Of a stretch of DNA of 64,000 bases, positions 55,049-63,734 are shown in pieces. This DNA comes from Halorubrum alkaliphilum. GTDB taxonomy: Archaea; Halobacteriota; Halobacteria; Halobacteriales; Haloferacaceae. The stretch spans positions 1 through 64,000 of the forward strand of contig NZ_JAGGKQ010000006.1 of the NCBI RefSeq assembly GCF_017873815.1, read 5' to 3'. The notes under the pieces were generated by a model. That model was not told where the DNA came from. It searched no databases and saw only the letters and a list, made by a program, of their open reading frames with translations. The position numbers and the translations under genes were made by a program. How positions within the stretch are numbered: the stretch's first letter is position 1; each line of letters opens with the position of its first letter.

Positions 55049-55777
55049 ATGTCAGAACTCGTCTCTACCGGGGTCGAGGGACTCGACTCGATCCTCACCG
55101 GCGGCATCACGGAGCGATCGACGGTCCTCGTCTCCGGAAACCCCGGAACGGGAAAGAGCATCTTCGGGATCCAGTACCTCCATCACGGCGCGACCGAGCA
55201 CGGCGAACGGGGAATCTACGTCTCCTTCGAGGAGGACGAGGCGGACATCCGTGCGGCAGCGGAGTCGGTCGGCCTCAACCAGTTCGGCGAACTCGTCGAC
55301 GACGGCGAGGTCGTGATCCTCGACAAACGGGAGATGCTCCGGGAGACCGACTTCTCCACCGCGGTCGACAAGCTCCTCGACACGCTCGAAGGCGAGTCGT
55401 TCGACCGACTCGTGCTCGACTCGCTGTCGATGTTCCAGCTGTTCTTCAGCGACGAACAGGAGGAGCGGACCTACCTGCTGAAGTTCTCTGACATCCTCAA
55501 ATCGAACGGGCTCACCTCGCTGCTCATCAACGAGCAGGGTGCGGTGTTCCCGGACACGGAGGTCGGCTTGGAGAACTTCCTCACCGACGGGAACATCTAC
55601 TTCATCCAGACGCCGACCGATTCGGGGGTCAACCGCTACGTATGGGTGGCGAAGATGCGGAAACAGGACATCGACACCGACATCTTCCCGATGGACATCG
55701 GCGAGGGAGGGATCACGGTCCACGAGCGCGCGGGCGGGTTCTCGATGATGAGTCAGTCCGACGAGCCGTCGTTTTAA
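55049..55777 (+). CDS. RAD55/KaiC-like ATPase
   Basis: 242 aa from ATG 55049; TTTTATATATG (about 55015-55025) is a strong TATA for a leaderless mRNA. Domain: STGVEGLDSILTGGI, Walker A SGNPGTGKSIFGIQYL, FEEDEADIRAAAESVG, Walker B FDRLVLDSLSMF, and TSLLINEQGAVFPDTEVGLE. These single-domain proteins are signalling ATPases in archaea (motility, regulation). A shared promoter region with HalX suggests a joint pathway. Confidence 0.9.
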   Translation: MSELVSTGVEGLDSILTGGITERSTVLVSGNPGTGKSIFGIQYLHHGATEHGERGIYVSFEEDEADIRAAAESVGLNQFGELVDDGEVVILDKREMLRETDFSTAVDKLLDTLEGESFDRLVLDSLSMFQLFFSDEQEERTYLLKFSDILKSNGLTSLLINEQGAVFPDTEVGLENFLTDGNIYFIQTPTDSGVNRYVWVAKMRKQDIDTDIFPMDIGEGGITVHERAGGFSMMSQSDEPSF

Positions 55778-55854
55778 CCCGTCCGACGGCCGGGAGACCG
55801 ATCGGATGGCGTCGACCGTCGACCTCCGACCGTCGACCTCCGACCGCCGAGTCG

Positions 55855-56190
55855 CTATCGTTCCGAGAGGTCGCGCCACACGTCGTCGAGGCGGTTCTTC
55901 ACCGCCGAGCGTTCCTCGACTTCGATCGTTAGCCCGTCGCGGAAGTCGACCTCGACCCCGTCGACCTTCCGGCGGTACACCTTCACCCGTCGGTGTTCAT
56001 CCGAGAGGGGCCGGTCGTGGAGTTCGAGCAGATCCGCCTCCTCCAACTCGTTGATCCGGCGGTAGCACGTCGCGATGGGTACGTCCAGCTCGTCGCTCAG
56101 GTCCTGTGCGGACATCGCGTCGCCCGTCGCCGTCAGGATGTCCGTGTTGTACTTATTACCGAGGACGGTGATCAGATCGTCTCCCACCAT
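55855..56190 (-). CDS. ArsR-like winged-helix regulator
   Basis: 111 aa. HTH: ITVLGNKYNTDILTATGDAM, SAQDLSDELDVPIATCYRRI, NELEEADLLELHDRPLSD, then an HHH-like wing HRRVKVYRRKVDGVEVDFRD. It is placed head-to-head with the DUF7521 membrane protein gene, a pair seen in other haloarchaea, so it likely controls that gene. Confidence 0.85.
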   Translation of the reverse strand: MVGDDLITVLGNKYNTDILTATGDAMSAQDLSDELDVPIATCYRRINELEEADLLELHDRPLSDEHRRVKVYRRKVDGVEVDFRDGLTIEVEERSAVKNRLDDVWRDLSER

Positions 56191-56371
56191 TCACGTTATC
56201 GGCATTGATTCTTTGGCTTAAAAGGATACCGGTGACGCGTCTCCTCACGAAACGCCATCCCTCGGGAGTGTGAGCGGCTCGTATCGGTCATTTCGTTGAC
56301 GTTGAAGCGCGTGTTATCGGAGGTGATAGCCGCCGCCGTGGGTTTATACGTCGACTCCGAGCAGGGTGTGT

Positions 56372-56710
56372 ATGGAACTGATCGAGGGACTGTATCTCGT
56401 GACGACCACCGTGCTCGCCGGCGCGAGCGCGACGCTGTTGGCGTTCGCGCTGTCCGCGTATCGGTCGTCGGGTCGGACGGCGATGGCGTATCTCGCGGTC
56501 GGGTTCGGACTGGTCGTCGTCGCCGCGGTTGTGACGCCGGTCGCCGCGTTTCGGACGGCGTTCGCGGACGCGCAGGCGCTGCTGCTTATTAATACCGGGC
56601 TGATCGCGGGGTCGATGGCGCTCGTCGCCGGGAGCCTCGCCGTCTACGAGCCGGGCACGCAGGAGCTCGTGATCCCCGAGACGGAGCTGTCGCGACTGCG
56701 CGAGGAGTGA
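56372..56710 (+). CDS. DUF7521-type membrane protein
   Basis: 112 aa from ATG 56372; GGTTTATACG (56341-56350) is 22-31 nt ahead. Three membrane helices (LYLVTTTVLAGASATLLAFA; AYLAVGFGLVVVAAVVTPVA; LLLINTGLIAGSMALVAGSL) and a short polar tail. Divergent from the winged-helix regulator. Role unknown; possibly the sensor or target of the regulator. Confidence 0.75.
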   Translation: MELIEGLYLVTTTVLAGASATLLAFALSAYRSSGRTAMAYLAVGFGLVVVAAVVTPVAAFRTAFADAQALLLINTGLIAGSMALVAGSLAVYEPGTQELVIPETELSRLREE

Positions 56711-56762
56711 CCGCGCCGAGCGTCCTCGATGGGTGGACCGCGCCGAGCGTCCTCGATGGGTG
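56709..56762. repeat. 27-bp perfect tandem duplication
   Basis: GACCGCGCCGAGCGTCCTCG plus ATGGGTG is repeated exactly at 56709-56735 and 56736-56762, starting at the stop codon of the DUF7521 gene. Perfect identity implies a recent event. Confidence 0.85.
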
Positions 56763-56822
56763 CTCGGGTCGGGACTGACGGGCCGGCGAGGGTGTTTTCC
56801 CGCCGTCTCCCGTATCCGTGAT

Positions 56823-57521
56823 ATGGAGAAACGCGCGCGGAGCGCGCGGCTCGACCGATGGGTTTCCGGCCTTCTGGGTCGCGCCGGGGTCGGTGCCGGC
56901 GTCACGGTGCTCGTGGGGGTCCTACCCGTGGTCGGGCTGGTCGCTCCGGCGATCGGCGGTGGCGTGGCGAGTTGGACGGACAACGCCGACGGGGTCGATC
57001 GTGGGGGTCGCGTCGGGGCCGCGGCGGGCGCGCTGGTGGCGCTGTTGTCGCTGCCGTTGACGTTCGTCGCAGTCGGGGTCGCGGCGACCGTCTCGCCGGC
57101 CGCGACCGTCGGGGTGCTCGCGCTGACGCTTCTCGGCGCGATGTACGTGATCGGTAGCGCCGCGCTCGGCGGGCACCTCGTCGACGAGGCGATGAAGAAG
57201 CGGGAGGCGTCGGAAGCGACCGTGGAAACGCCGATCGAGCGACTGAAGCGACGGTACGTCGACGGCGAGATCGACGACGCGGAGTTCGAGCGCCGGCTGG
57301 AGCGGTTGGTCGACGCCGAGCGCACGCGTGCGGAGTCGACGCAGGAACGCGAGTCACGTCAGGAACGCGAGTCACGTCAGGAACGCGAGTCACGTCAGGA
57401 ACGCGAGTCACGTCAGGAACGCGAATCACGTCGCGAGCCCGCGCCCCGCCGTGAGCGTGATCGGCGAGCCGAGCAGGACCCGGTGCGTCGGGAGCGCGAG
57501 TCCTCTCGCCGCGGTCGCTGA
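56823..57521 (+). CDS. Membrane protein with SHOCT domain and RQERES repeats
   Basis: 232 aa from ATG 56823. Two hydrophobic regions, VTVLVGVLPVVGLVAPAIGG and two more helices at ~70-115, then a SHOCT domain (IERLKRRYVDGEIDDAEFER), ending in an Arg/Glu-rich tail of RQERES repeats and a basic end. The SHOCT part often binds oligomeric membrane proteins. Tail likely disordered. Next to the archaellin promoter but no functional link shown. Confidence 0.72.
   Translation: MEKRARSARLDRWVSGLLGRAGVGAGVTVLVGVLPVVGLVAPAIGGGVASWTDNADGVDRGGRVGAAAGALVALLSLPLTFVAVGVAATVSPAATVGVLALTLLGAMYVIGSAALGGHLVDEAMKKREASEATVETPIERLKRRYVDGEIDDAEFERRLERLVDAERTRAESTQERESRQERESRQERESRQERESRQERESRREPAPRRERDRRAEQDPVRRERESSRRGR
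57342..57431 (+). repeat. 18-bp tandem repeat, five copies
   Basis: CAGGAACGCGAGTCACGT repeats five times, the last with one A for G change, encoding (QERESR)5. Near-identity implies recent slippage; number may vary between strains. Confidence 0.85.
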
Positions 57522-57716
57522 GGCTGGCGAACGCCGGAGCGGTCCCGCAGCGTTGTCCAGCGGCTGAAGCGCCACGGTTTCCGGTCGAAGCTCCCAGATC
57601 CATATCTAATAACCACGCTGCGAAGTCGTTGTTGTATTCTGTAACTAAACAGTCACAAATAACCCAAAAACCGCATGACCACAGCGTGTTATCAGGTCGG
57701 ATAATTCGGTGGAAGC

Positions 57717-57785
57717 GATTAAGTATGAATTCACCTACCTCTCGATAACGCCCGCCGGGGAGGCCGGGGGCCCACACAACAAACA
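57717..57785 (+). promoter_or_regulatory. Promoter and leader of the archaellin operon
   Basis: GATTAAGTA (57717-57725) is the likely TATA; transcription should start near 57748, giving a leader of about 38 nt, unusual here. The AT-rich stretch 57600-57720 upstream may hold activator sites. GGGAGG at about 57757 could act as a Shine-Dalgarno but is distant from ATG 57786. Confidence 0.5.
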
Positions 57786-58394
57786 ATGTTCGAATCCATA
57801 CTGGATGAGGAAGAGCGCGGTCAGGTTGGAATCGGGACACTCATCGTGTTCATCGCGATGGTGCTGGTGGCGGCGATCGCCGCCGGCGTCCTGATTAACA
57901 CCGCCGGGTTCCTCCAGACGCAGGCGGAGGCAACGGGCGAAGAGAGTACAGCACAGGTGTCAGAGCGGCTGGACGTGGTGAGCCAGTCGGGCGTCATCTC
58001 GGATGACGCTGCCGGCTCCGGCGAGAAGGGCATCGGCACGCTCGAGTTCGTCGTGGCGTCCGCGGCCGGCGCGAACAACGTCGACCTCGACGAGGTAACC
58101 GTCGAGTTGATCGGCGCTGACGGCCAAGAGACGTTCGAGCTCGGCGACGACGACCCGGCCGACGTGAACATCTTCACGAACGGGAACGACAACGTCCTCA
58201 CCGACAACAGCGACCGCGCGGAAGTGACGGTCGATCTCGAGGACGCCGGTGTGTTCGACGACGCCGGCTACGAGCTCAACGAGGGCGAGGACCTCACCGT
58301 GACGTTCACGACCGCGGCCAGCGCATCGACGACGACCGAGATCCGCGTCCCGACGACGCTCGTCGGTGACGACGGCGACTCAGTGAGGCTATAA
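57786..58394 (+). CDS. arlA1: Archaellin, major filament protein
   Basis: 202 aa. The leader [12 protein letters not shown] is cut by the prepilin peptidase ArlK/PibD after the Gly, releasing the core helix [20 protein letters not shown], then [19 protein letters not shown]. The C-terminal beta domain has normal archaellin features and ends [13 protein letters not shown]. Length is normal (~195-220 aa). Followed 2 nt later by a second archaellin. The name is only positional in this window. Confidence 0.95.
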   Translation: MFESILDEEERGQVGIGTLIVFIAMVLVAAIAAGVLINTAGFLQTQAEATGEESTAQVSERLDVVSQSGVISDDAAGSGEKGIGTLEFVVASAAGANNVDLDEVTVELIGADGQETFELGDDDPADVNIFTNGNDNVLTDNSDRAEVTVDLEDAGVFDDAGYELNEGEDLTVTFTTAASASTTTEIRVPTTLVGDDGDSVRL

Positions 58395-58396
58395 CA

Positions 58397-59665
58397 ATGT
58401 TCGAGTTCATAACTAACGACGACCGCGGTCAGGTGGGTATCGGTACCCTCATCGTGTTCATCGCGATGGTGCTGGTCGCCGCCATCGCCGCGGGCGTCCT
58501 GATCAACACGGCAGGATTCCTGCAGTCGCAGGCGGAGGCAACGGGCGAAGAGAGTACGGATCTGGTGTCCGAGCGGATCGAAGTGATGAGTTCGGTCGGG
58601 ATCGTCAGCGGTGATACGGAAACGCTCGATGAGATGCGCATTACCGTGACTGGCGCGCCCGGCGCGGACGACATCGACCTGACCGACACGACGATCCAGG
58701 CGGTCGGTCCCGGTGGACAGGAGAACCTCGTGTTCACTGATAGGGCGTTCGTGGTTGATGTTCCCAATAATGACGACGAACTGGATCTTCAGGAGCAAGT
58801 CCCAGATGATGCCGAGAGCGTGCAAGTCGGCGTCAGTACGATCACCAACGACGATATAGAAGAGATTGAAGTCAGCAACGATGGAAATGGGGATGGTCAA
58901 GCCGGATCGATAACGGTTGATATCTCCAACGTCAATGAGAACGATATCAACGATATCGACATTTCCGAGCTCGTGATCGGTGATGGTGACACGATCACGG
59001 CCAAATTCATTGATGATCAAGGGGACCAATTGGAAGATACCGACAGTAGCGACGTGGTCGCAGTCGAACTGGAAGGGCTTGAGGATCCGGACGACGTTCC
59101 TGATACTGATGATACGGCAGCAATCCAGAACGAGATCCGTGAGGACACGACTGAGTTCGATGTGGCATTCAACACCGAGGGGAATGATGACCGGGTTCTC
59201 CTGTTCGAGGACGGAGAGACGGATCCCCTGACGGTGCTTGATGTTGATGATAACGGAGATGGTGTAGAAGTGGTTAACGTGGTCGAAGAGGACTTAGATC
59301 TTGAGGAGGGTCTTCAGTTGTCCGTTGAAACTTCAGACGACGACACCGCCAGTGGGTCCGGTGATGACACTACGACGATCTCCGAAGCACTCGGTCTCAA
59401 CCAGATCGAGAAGCTCAACCCCGGTGAGTTCGCGGTCGGCTCCGACGGCGCGTTCCGTTCGGGTTCGGAGGCCGTCCTCGACGGGCAGAACCAGTACACC
59501 GTGCTGCTGAACCCCGGATCGGGCGCGTTCGTCGACGACGGTGCCGCGTTCGGCGAGAGCAACGAGGCGACGCTCGACATCGTTTCGCCCGCGGGCGCGA
59601 CGACCCAGGTCGAGCTGAACGCCCCCGACCTGTTCAGTGAGGACGGCGAAGCGGTCCGGCTCTAA
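58397..59665 (+). CDS. arlA2: Archaellin, long form with variable insert
   Basis: 422 aa, twice the usual length. The leader MFEFITNDDRG and helix [20 protein letters not shown], to [11 protein letters not shown], are nearly the same as arlA1, and the DNA there is almost identical. The C-terminal ~75 residues (FAVGSDGAFRSGSEAVLDGQ ... GEAVRL) are archaellin-like. Between residues about 108 and 333 (58720-59395) lies a region rich in Asp/Glu/Asn and visibly lower in GC than both ends. This looks like a mosaic with an acquired or expanded outer domain. Confidence 0.92.
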   Translation: MFEFITNDDRGQVGIGTLIVFIAMVLVAAIAAGVLINTAGFLQSQAEATGEESTDLVSERIEVMSSVGIVSGDTETLDEMRITVTGAPGADDIDLTDTTIQAVGPGGQENLVFTDRAFVVDVPNNDDELDLQEQVPDDAESVQVGVSTITNDDIEEIEVSNDGNGDGQAGSITVDISNVNENDINDIDISELVIGDGDTITAKFIDDQGDQLEDTDSSDVVAVELEGLEDPDDVPDTDDTAAIQNEIREDTTEFDVAFNTEGNDDRVLLFEDGETDPLTVLDVDDNGDGVEVVNVVEEDLDLEEGLQLSVETSDDDTASGSGDDTTTISEALGLNQIEKLNPGEFAVGSDGAFRSGSEAVLDGQNQYTVLLNPGSGAFVDDGAAFGESNEATLDIVSPAGATTQVELNAPDLFSEDGEAVRL

Positions 59666-59750
59666 CGAGCCTCGAATAGCCCCCGAACCACCTTCGTGGC
59701 GGATCCCTCCGCCCGGAACACCTATTTTCTCGCGCGATAACGACTACGCC

Positions 59751-60482
59751 ATGAGCGACCGCGATACACCGGCCGCGGACCCGGACTCGACGCCGGCCGA
59801 CCCAGAGGACCTCGATTTCACCGACGACGAGAGCGTCGTCGAGATCGGGGAGGGTCGGTACGTCGTCGGGACGAACGGCCGGCCGAACGTCCGACCCGGC
59901 CGCGCCCCGCAGGACGCCGGACGGAACGACCCCGACGCGGGGTTCCAGTCGCCCGACGACCCCCGGCCGGCCGCCGAGCGCGCGCCGGTCGACGACGACC
60001 CGCGGGGCGGTGCTGCCGCGGGCGGTGGCGCTGGCGGTGCTGCCGCGGGCGGTGCGGGTGGTGGGGCTGCCGCGGGCGGAGCCGGCGGTGGCGGCGGCGG
60101 TGCCGCCCCGGGCGGTGGTGGCGGCGGCGTGGACCGGCAGGCCGTGAGTCGGTGGCTGGCGACCTCCTTCGAGAACGACGGCTTCGACTACGGCTTCGAC
60201 GTCACGCTCCACGCGAACGGCACCACCGCCAGAAACCGAATGGTGTCCAACGACGTGGTCGCCACCTTCGACACGCTGGTCTCCTGGTTCGTCTCGAACG
60301 CCGGCCCCGAGTCACCCCCCTCGGAGGCACTCGGATTACTCCTCGTCGCCGCCGACACCCCGGTCGACGTGCCACCCGTCGCGATCAAACGCTTCGCGGC
60401 GAGTCAAGGACTCTCGGCGAACGACTCCATCGGCGACCTGATCCGAGCGGCCGAGGAGGAAGGCGGGTTCCGGATCGACTGA
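59751..60482 (+). CDS. DUF7500-type protein with Gly/Ala-rich linker
   Basis: 243 aa from ATG 59751. Acidic start, RYVVGTNGRPNVRP motif, then a linker of about 45 residues almost all Gly and Ala, then a globular C-terminal domain (~125-243: SRWLATSFENDGFDYGFDVT, IKRFAASQGLSANDS) similar to haloarchaeal DUF7500. Linker repeats are GC-rich DNA. Downstream of the archaellins; may act in motility, but this is only positional. Confidence 0.7.
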   Translation: MSDRDTPAADPDSTPADPEDLDFTDDESVVEIGEGRYVVGTNGRPNVRPGRAPQDAGRNDPDAGFQSPDDPRPAAERAPVDDDPRGGAAAGGGAGGAAAGGAGGGAAAGGAGGGGGGAAPGGGGGGVDRQAVSRWLATSFENDGFDYGFDVTLHANGTTARNRMVSNDVVATFDTLVSWFVSNAGPESPPSEALGLLLVAADTPVDVPPVAIKRFAASQGLSANDSIGDLIRAAEEEGGFRID

Positions 60483-60567
60483 CTGCGTCTTTATAAGTGG
60501 TACGTGGGCGAGTGTGCCGGCGGTTTATGAGGGCCGTCGGGTGGGGCCGCTTCGCCGTACCGGTGGT

Positions 60568-61038
60568 TTATAGGAGTACGAACAGCATCACTCCGATCAC
60601 CGCGAACATCGCGTACAGCCCGACCATCACCTCACGTTTCAGCGGGCTGCCGAGCGGCTCCGCGGTCAGCCGTCGGATCGGCGGGAGGATCGCGATCCCG
60701 CCCAGTATCAGGAAGAAGGACCCGATCGCCGGGACGAGCGTGAGCGCGATCACGATCGTCCCGTAGCCGAGGACGTAACAGCCGCGTCGCCAGAGCCGCT
60801 CGCGGTCGGTGAGCTCCGCCATGTCTGCGAACCCGTCCGACCCGCTGCTGCCGCCCGAGCCACCTCCGCCGCCGCCGCTGCCGCCGCCACCGCCCCCGCT
60901 GCCCGCGACCTGTTTGGCCTGCCGCTTCACGTACTCGTCGAGCTCCTCGGCCGCGTCCTCCGTCTGCGGGGCACCGCACTCCCGACAGTACCGGTCGCCC
61001 TCGTCGATCGACGCCTCACAGCGCGGACACGATGCCAT
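60568..61038 (-). CDS. Zinc-ribbon membrane protein
   Basis: 156 aa from ATG 61038. N-terminal zinc ribbon CPRCEASIDEGDRYCRECGA, a helical segment, a Gly/Ser linker, and two or three helices at the C-terminal half (GYGTIVIALTLVPAIGSFFL; VMVGLYAMFAVIGVMLFVLL). A common haloarchaeal type; function unknown. Confidence 0.8.
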   Translation of the reverse strand: MASCPRCEASIDEGDRYCRECGAPQTEDAAEELDEYVKRQAKQVAGSGGGGGGSGGGGGGSGGSSGSDGFADMAELTDRERLWRRGCYVLGYGTIVIALTLVPAIGSFFLILGGIAILPPIRRLTAEPLGSPLKREVMVGLYAMFAVIGVMLFVLL

Positions 61039-61250
61039 GCTGGTTCGAACCGCGCTCCCATCGGAGTTAATTCTTCGGGAACGGTCTACCGTTCGATCCC
61101 GTTGCTGTCGGCCGATCTCCTGTTTATCCCCTCCGAACCGCAGATTCAATTTTCCAGCGTGATAATCGGGAGGGTACGCTTTAGTCGGTGAGTGGTGGAC
61201 TCTCGTCCAACTCGCGGTTGCCGGCCCCGCGGCCCGCCGCCGATCACTCG

Positions 61251-63617
61251 ATGGACACCAGGATGACATCCAACCGCTCCCCGGACGACACGGCTCCCCC
61301 CGCCACGAATCGCCTTCGGTCAGCCCTCTGCTCGCCGCGTTTGACGCTCCGCGTCGGACTGTTCGCTCTCGTGGGCCTCCTCGCGATCGTCGGGATCGCA
61401 CTTACTGGCTCCGGCGTAGTAGCACTCCCGGCGGACGCCTCGACGGGCGACACAGGCGCTAGCAATGCCACCACTATGGACGAGACGGAGGAGACGACCA
61501 CGATGGAGGAGACGATCGCGGCAGGGCAAGCGACGGAGACGGCGCGACTGGAACTAAGCGGTGGGATCGCTCAACCGGAATACACCGGAATCGCGGGTGA
61601 CCCGGTCGACATCAGCTTCAGCGCTTCCGGCGAGGACACGTACCTATTGATCGGCGGGAACCGCCTTACTGACTCCGGGAAGTCGGTCGGGTTCGTCGAC
61701 GTACTCAAGAGTGACTCCGGCGAGCCGATCAACACCCGGACGCTCGGCACCGAGGAGAGCAACGTCGAGAGCTGCGGTGATCCGGACGTCTCCTGTGACA
61801 TCGAACTGCTCGACGAGGACGGTGAGATCATCGCAGAGAGTCTGGGCAATTTCCCAGGCGCGACTGGCGCTGGCGGGCTTGCTCGCCCGATAGTGCCGCA
61901 GCGGTACCGGCTCGCGATCTCCAACGGCACGTTCATCGAACAGGACTCCGGACACATCACCCCGGCCGAGACGGTCGAGCGGTCGGAACTCCTGTTGGAG
62001 AAGCCGACATTCCACGACGAGATCGAGGTGTTCACCACGGCTGACCCCGACGATTACGATGACATCGACGGTGACGGTGCGGAGTCGCTCGGCGCGCTCG
62101 AATCGAACGGACTCGATCGAAGCGTCGTGACGGAGGGCGACCGCGTCGTGCTGGGCTTCGAAGCGAGCGGCATCTGGGGCGCGCTCTCCCACTTCGCCGA
62201 GGAGCGCGATGCGGGGCCCGTACAGTCCGGCGAGGAGATCGACCACGCCGTTCTGAGCGACCTCCTCGACGTCGATGAGGGCGTCTCCTTACGGGTTCGA
62301 CAGACTAATCCAGGCCAGAATGAACGACGCTCCGAGGTCGACCTGACGGACGCCAACGCGGACGGTATCAGCCTGGTTTTGGCCGACGCGACCGAGGTGG
62401 AAACGGGAGACAGCGGTTCGACCGCCGGCCGCTTCTATCTAGTGTTGGAGACGGGACCGGACGGTCCGTTCACCGAGACGCCCGAACCCGGCGACGAGTT
62501 CGCCGTCGAGTTCGCGCTGGAGGGCGCGGAGGGCGAGCGGTACCGGTTCGACACCGACGGCAACGGCACGCCCCCGGCGTTTGATCCGGTGTCAGCGGAC
62601 GACAACGGTGTTCCCGAGCAGTTCCCGTACTGGGAGTCGTCGGACAGTCGTGTGAGCGCAGACACGTCGTTCACCATTCAGGAGCGGTTCCTCCGGTACG
62701 ACCACGTCACCAACGACGGGGATGTCCTCGTCGAAGCGGGCGAGGGAACTCTCACGGGGACGACGTCGATTCTCCCGGTGACGGAACTGTCCGCGGACTT
62801 CGTGGACGACACCGGCGAGCCGATCCGGACGCTGTCGCCGCTAGAAATCGACGACGGCGAGTTCTCCATCGCTGGCGGTTTTGACGGAGCGTCGCCCGGA
62901 ACGCAGCTGAACTATGAACTCTACGACGGTTCCTCGCTAAAGGACGCGCGCAACGTCGTCGTCGTAGACGACACGGACGATCCGGACCGGCTGACGATCG
63001 TGGACGCTCCCGCGAACGTCACCGTCGCCGAGGACGGGAACCTGTCCGCACTCGAGGTCGACGTTCGTAACGCCGGCGGGCTCGAGGGAGATGGTACCCT
63101 CACACTTGACGTCGATGACGGGAACGTCACGGGAACCCACGATCTGACCGTGGCTCCGAACGAGTCGATCCGCGTCGGGTTCTCGTCCGTAAGTACCCAC
63201 CTCGGACCTGGGGAGTATCCGTTCACACTTGCACTCCACGACGACGAACGGAACGGTACGCTGATCGTGGAGGAAGATCCCGCCAAAACTACCATCTCCG
63301 CGGACTCTGAGGAAGGGGATGGTGACTCGGATAGCTCCGAGGAAGGGGATGGTGACTCGGATGACTCCGAGAACGACGAGTCCGCCGAAGACGCGGAGGG
63401 AGATGGTGATTCGGATAGCTCCGAGGGCGACGAGTCCACAGAGGACGCAGAGGAGGACGACGGGGCCGGCGACACCGACGACGCGTCCGCGGACGAGGAG
63501 GACGCCCCTCCCGACGACACGCCGGCGACGCTCCTCCCGTTCGGGATCGGCACGCGGGAGGCGTTCGGCGGGACCGTCCTCGTCGGAGCCACGTATCTGC
63601 TCGGTCACTGGGTGTGA
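61251..63617 (+). CDS. Large surface glycoprotein-like protein
   Basis: 788 aa from ATG 61251 (M26 of the frame, 61263, and 61188 are alternatives). Signal helix at ~32-55 (LFALVGLLAIVGIALTGSGV), a long beta-rich extracellular part (DUF7827/BGTF-like layout: VDISFSASGEDTYLLIGGNR, ...RFLRYDHVTNDGDVLV), CARDB-like ~650-700, an Asp/Glu/Ser-rich stalk, and an anchor LLPFGIGTREAFGGTVLVGA then TYLLGHWV. Several N-x-S/T sites (NGTF, NVTV, NESI). Likely an envelope or S-layer-associated protein. Confidence 0.8.
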   Translation: MDTRMTSNRSPDDTAPPATNRLRSALCSPRLTLRVGLFALVGLLAIVGIALTGSGVVALPADASTGDTGASNATTMDETEETTTMEETIAAGQATETARLELSGGIAQPEYTGIAGDPVDISFSASGEDTYLLIGGNRLTDSGKSVGFVDVLKSDSGEPINTRTLGTEESNVESCGDPDVSCDIELLDEDGEIIAESLGNFPGATGAGGLARPIVPQRYRLAISNGTFIEQDSGHITPAETVERSELLLEKPTFHDEIEVFTTADPDDYDDIDGDGAESLGALESNGLDRSVVTEGDRVVLGFEASGIWGALSHFAEERDAGPVQSGEEIDHAVLSDLLDVDEGVSLRVRQTNPGQNERRSEVDLTDANADGISLVLADATEVETGDSGSTAGRFYLVLETGPDGPFTETPEPGDEFAVEFALEGAEGERYRFDTDGNGTPPAFDPVSADDNGVPEQFPYWESSDSRVSADTSFTIQERFLRYDHVTNDGDVLVEAGEGTLTGTTSILPVTELSADFVDDTGEPIRTLSPLEIDDGEFSIAGGFDGASPGTQLNYELYDGSSLKDARNVVVVDDTDDPDRLTIVDAPANVTVAEDGNLSALEVDVRNAGGLEGDGTLTLDVDDGNVTGTHDLTVAPNESIRVGFSSVSTHLGPGEYPFTLALHDDERNGTLIVEEDPAKTTISADSEEGDGDSDSSEEGDGDSDDSENDESAEDAEGDGDSDSSEGDESTEDAEEDDGAGDTDDASADEEDAPPDDTPATLLPFGIGTREAFGGTVLVGATYLLGHWV

Positions 63618-63734
63618 TCGGAGCCGACGCGCGACGCGGCGTTCGGTTCCCGACGGCCGGTTCGCCGACAGTTCTCAACCCTGAGAACCGCGGGCGAGCG
63701 GTTAAGTGATCGCTGGACCCGACATCGAGTATAT

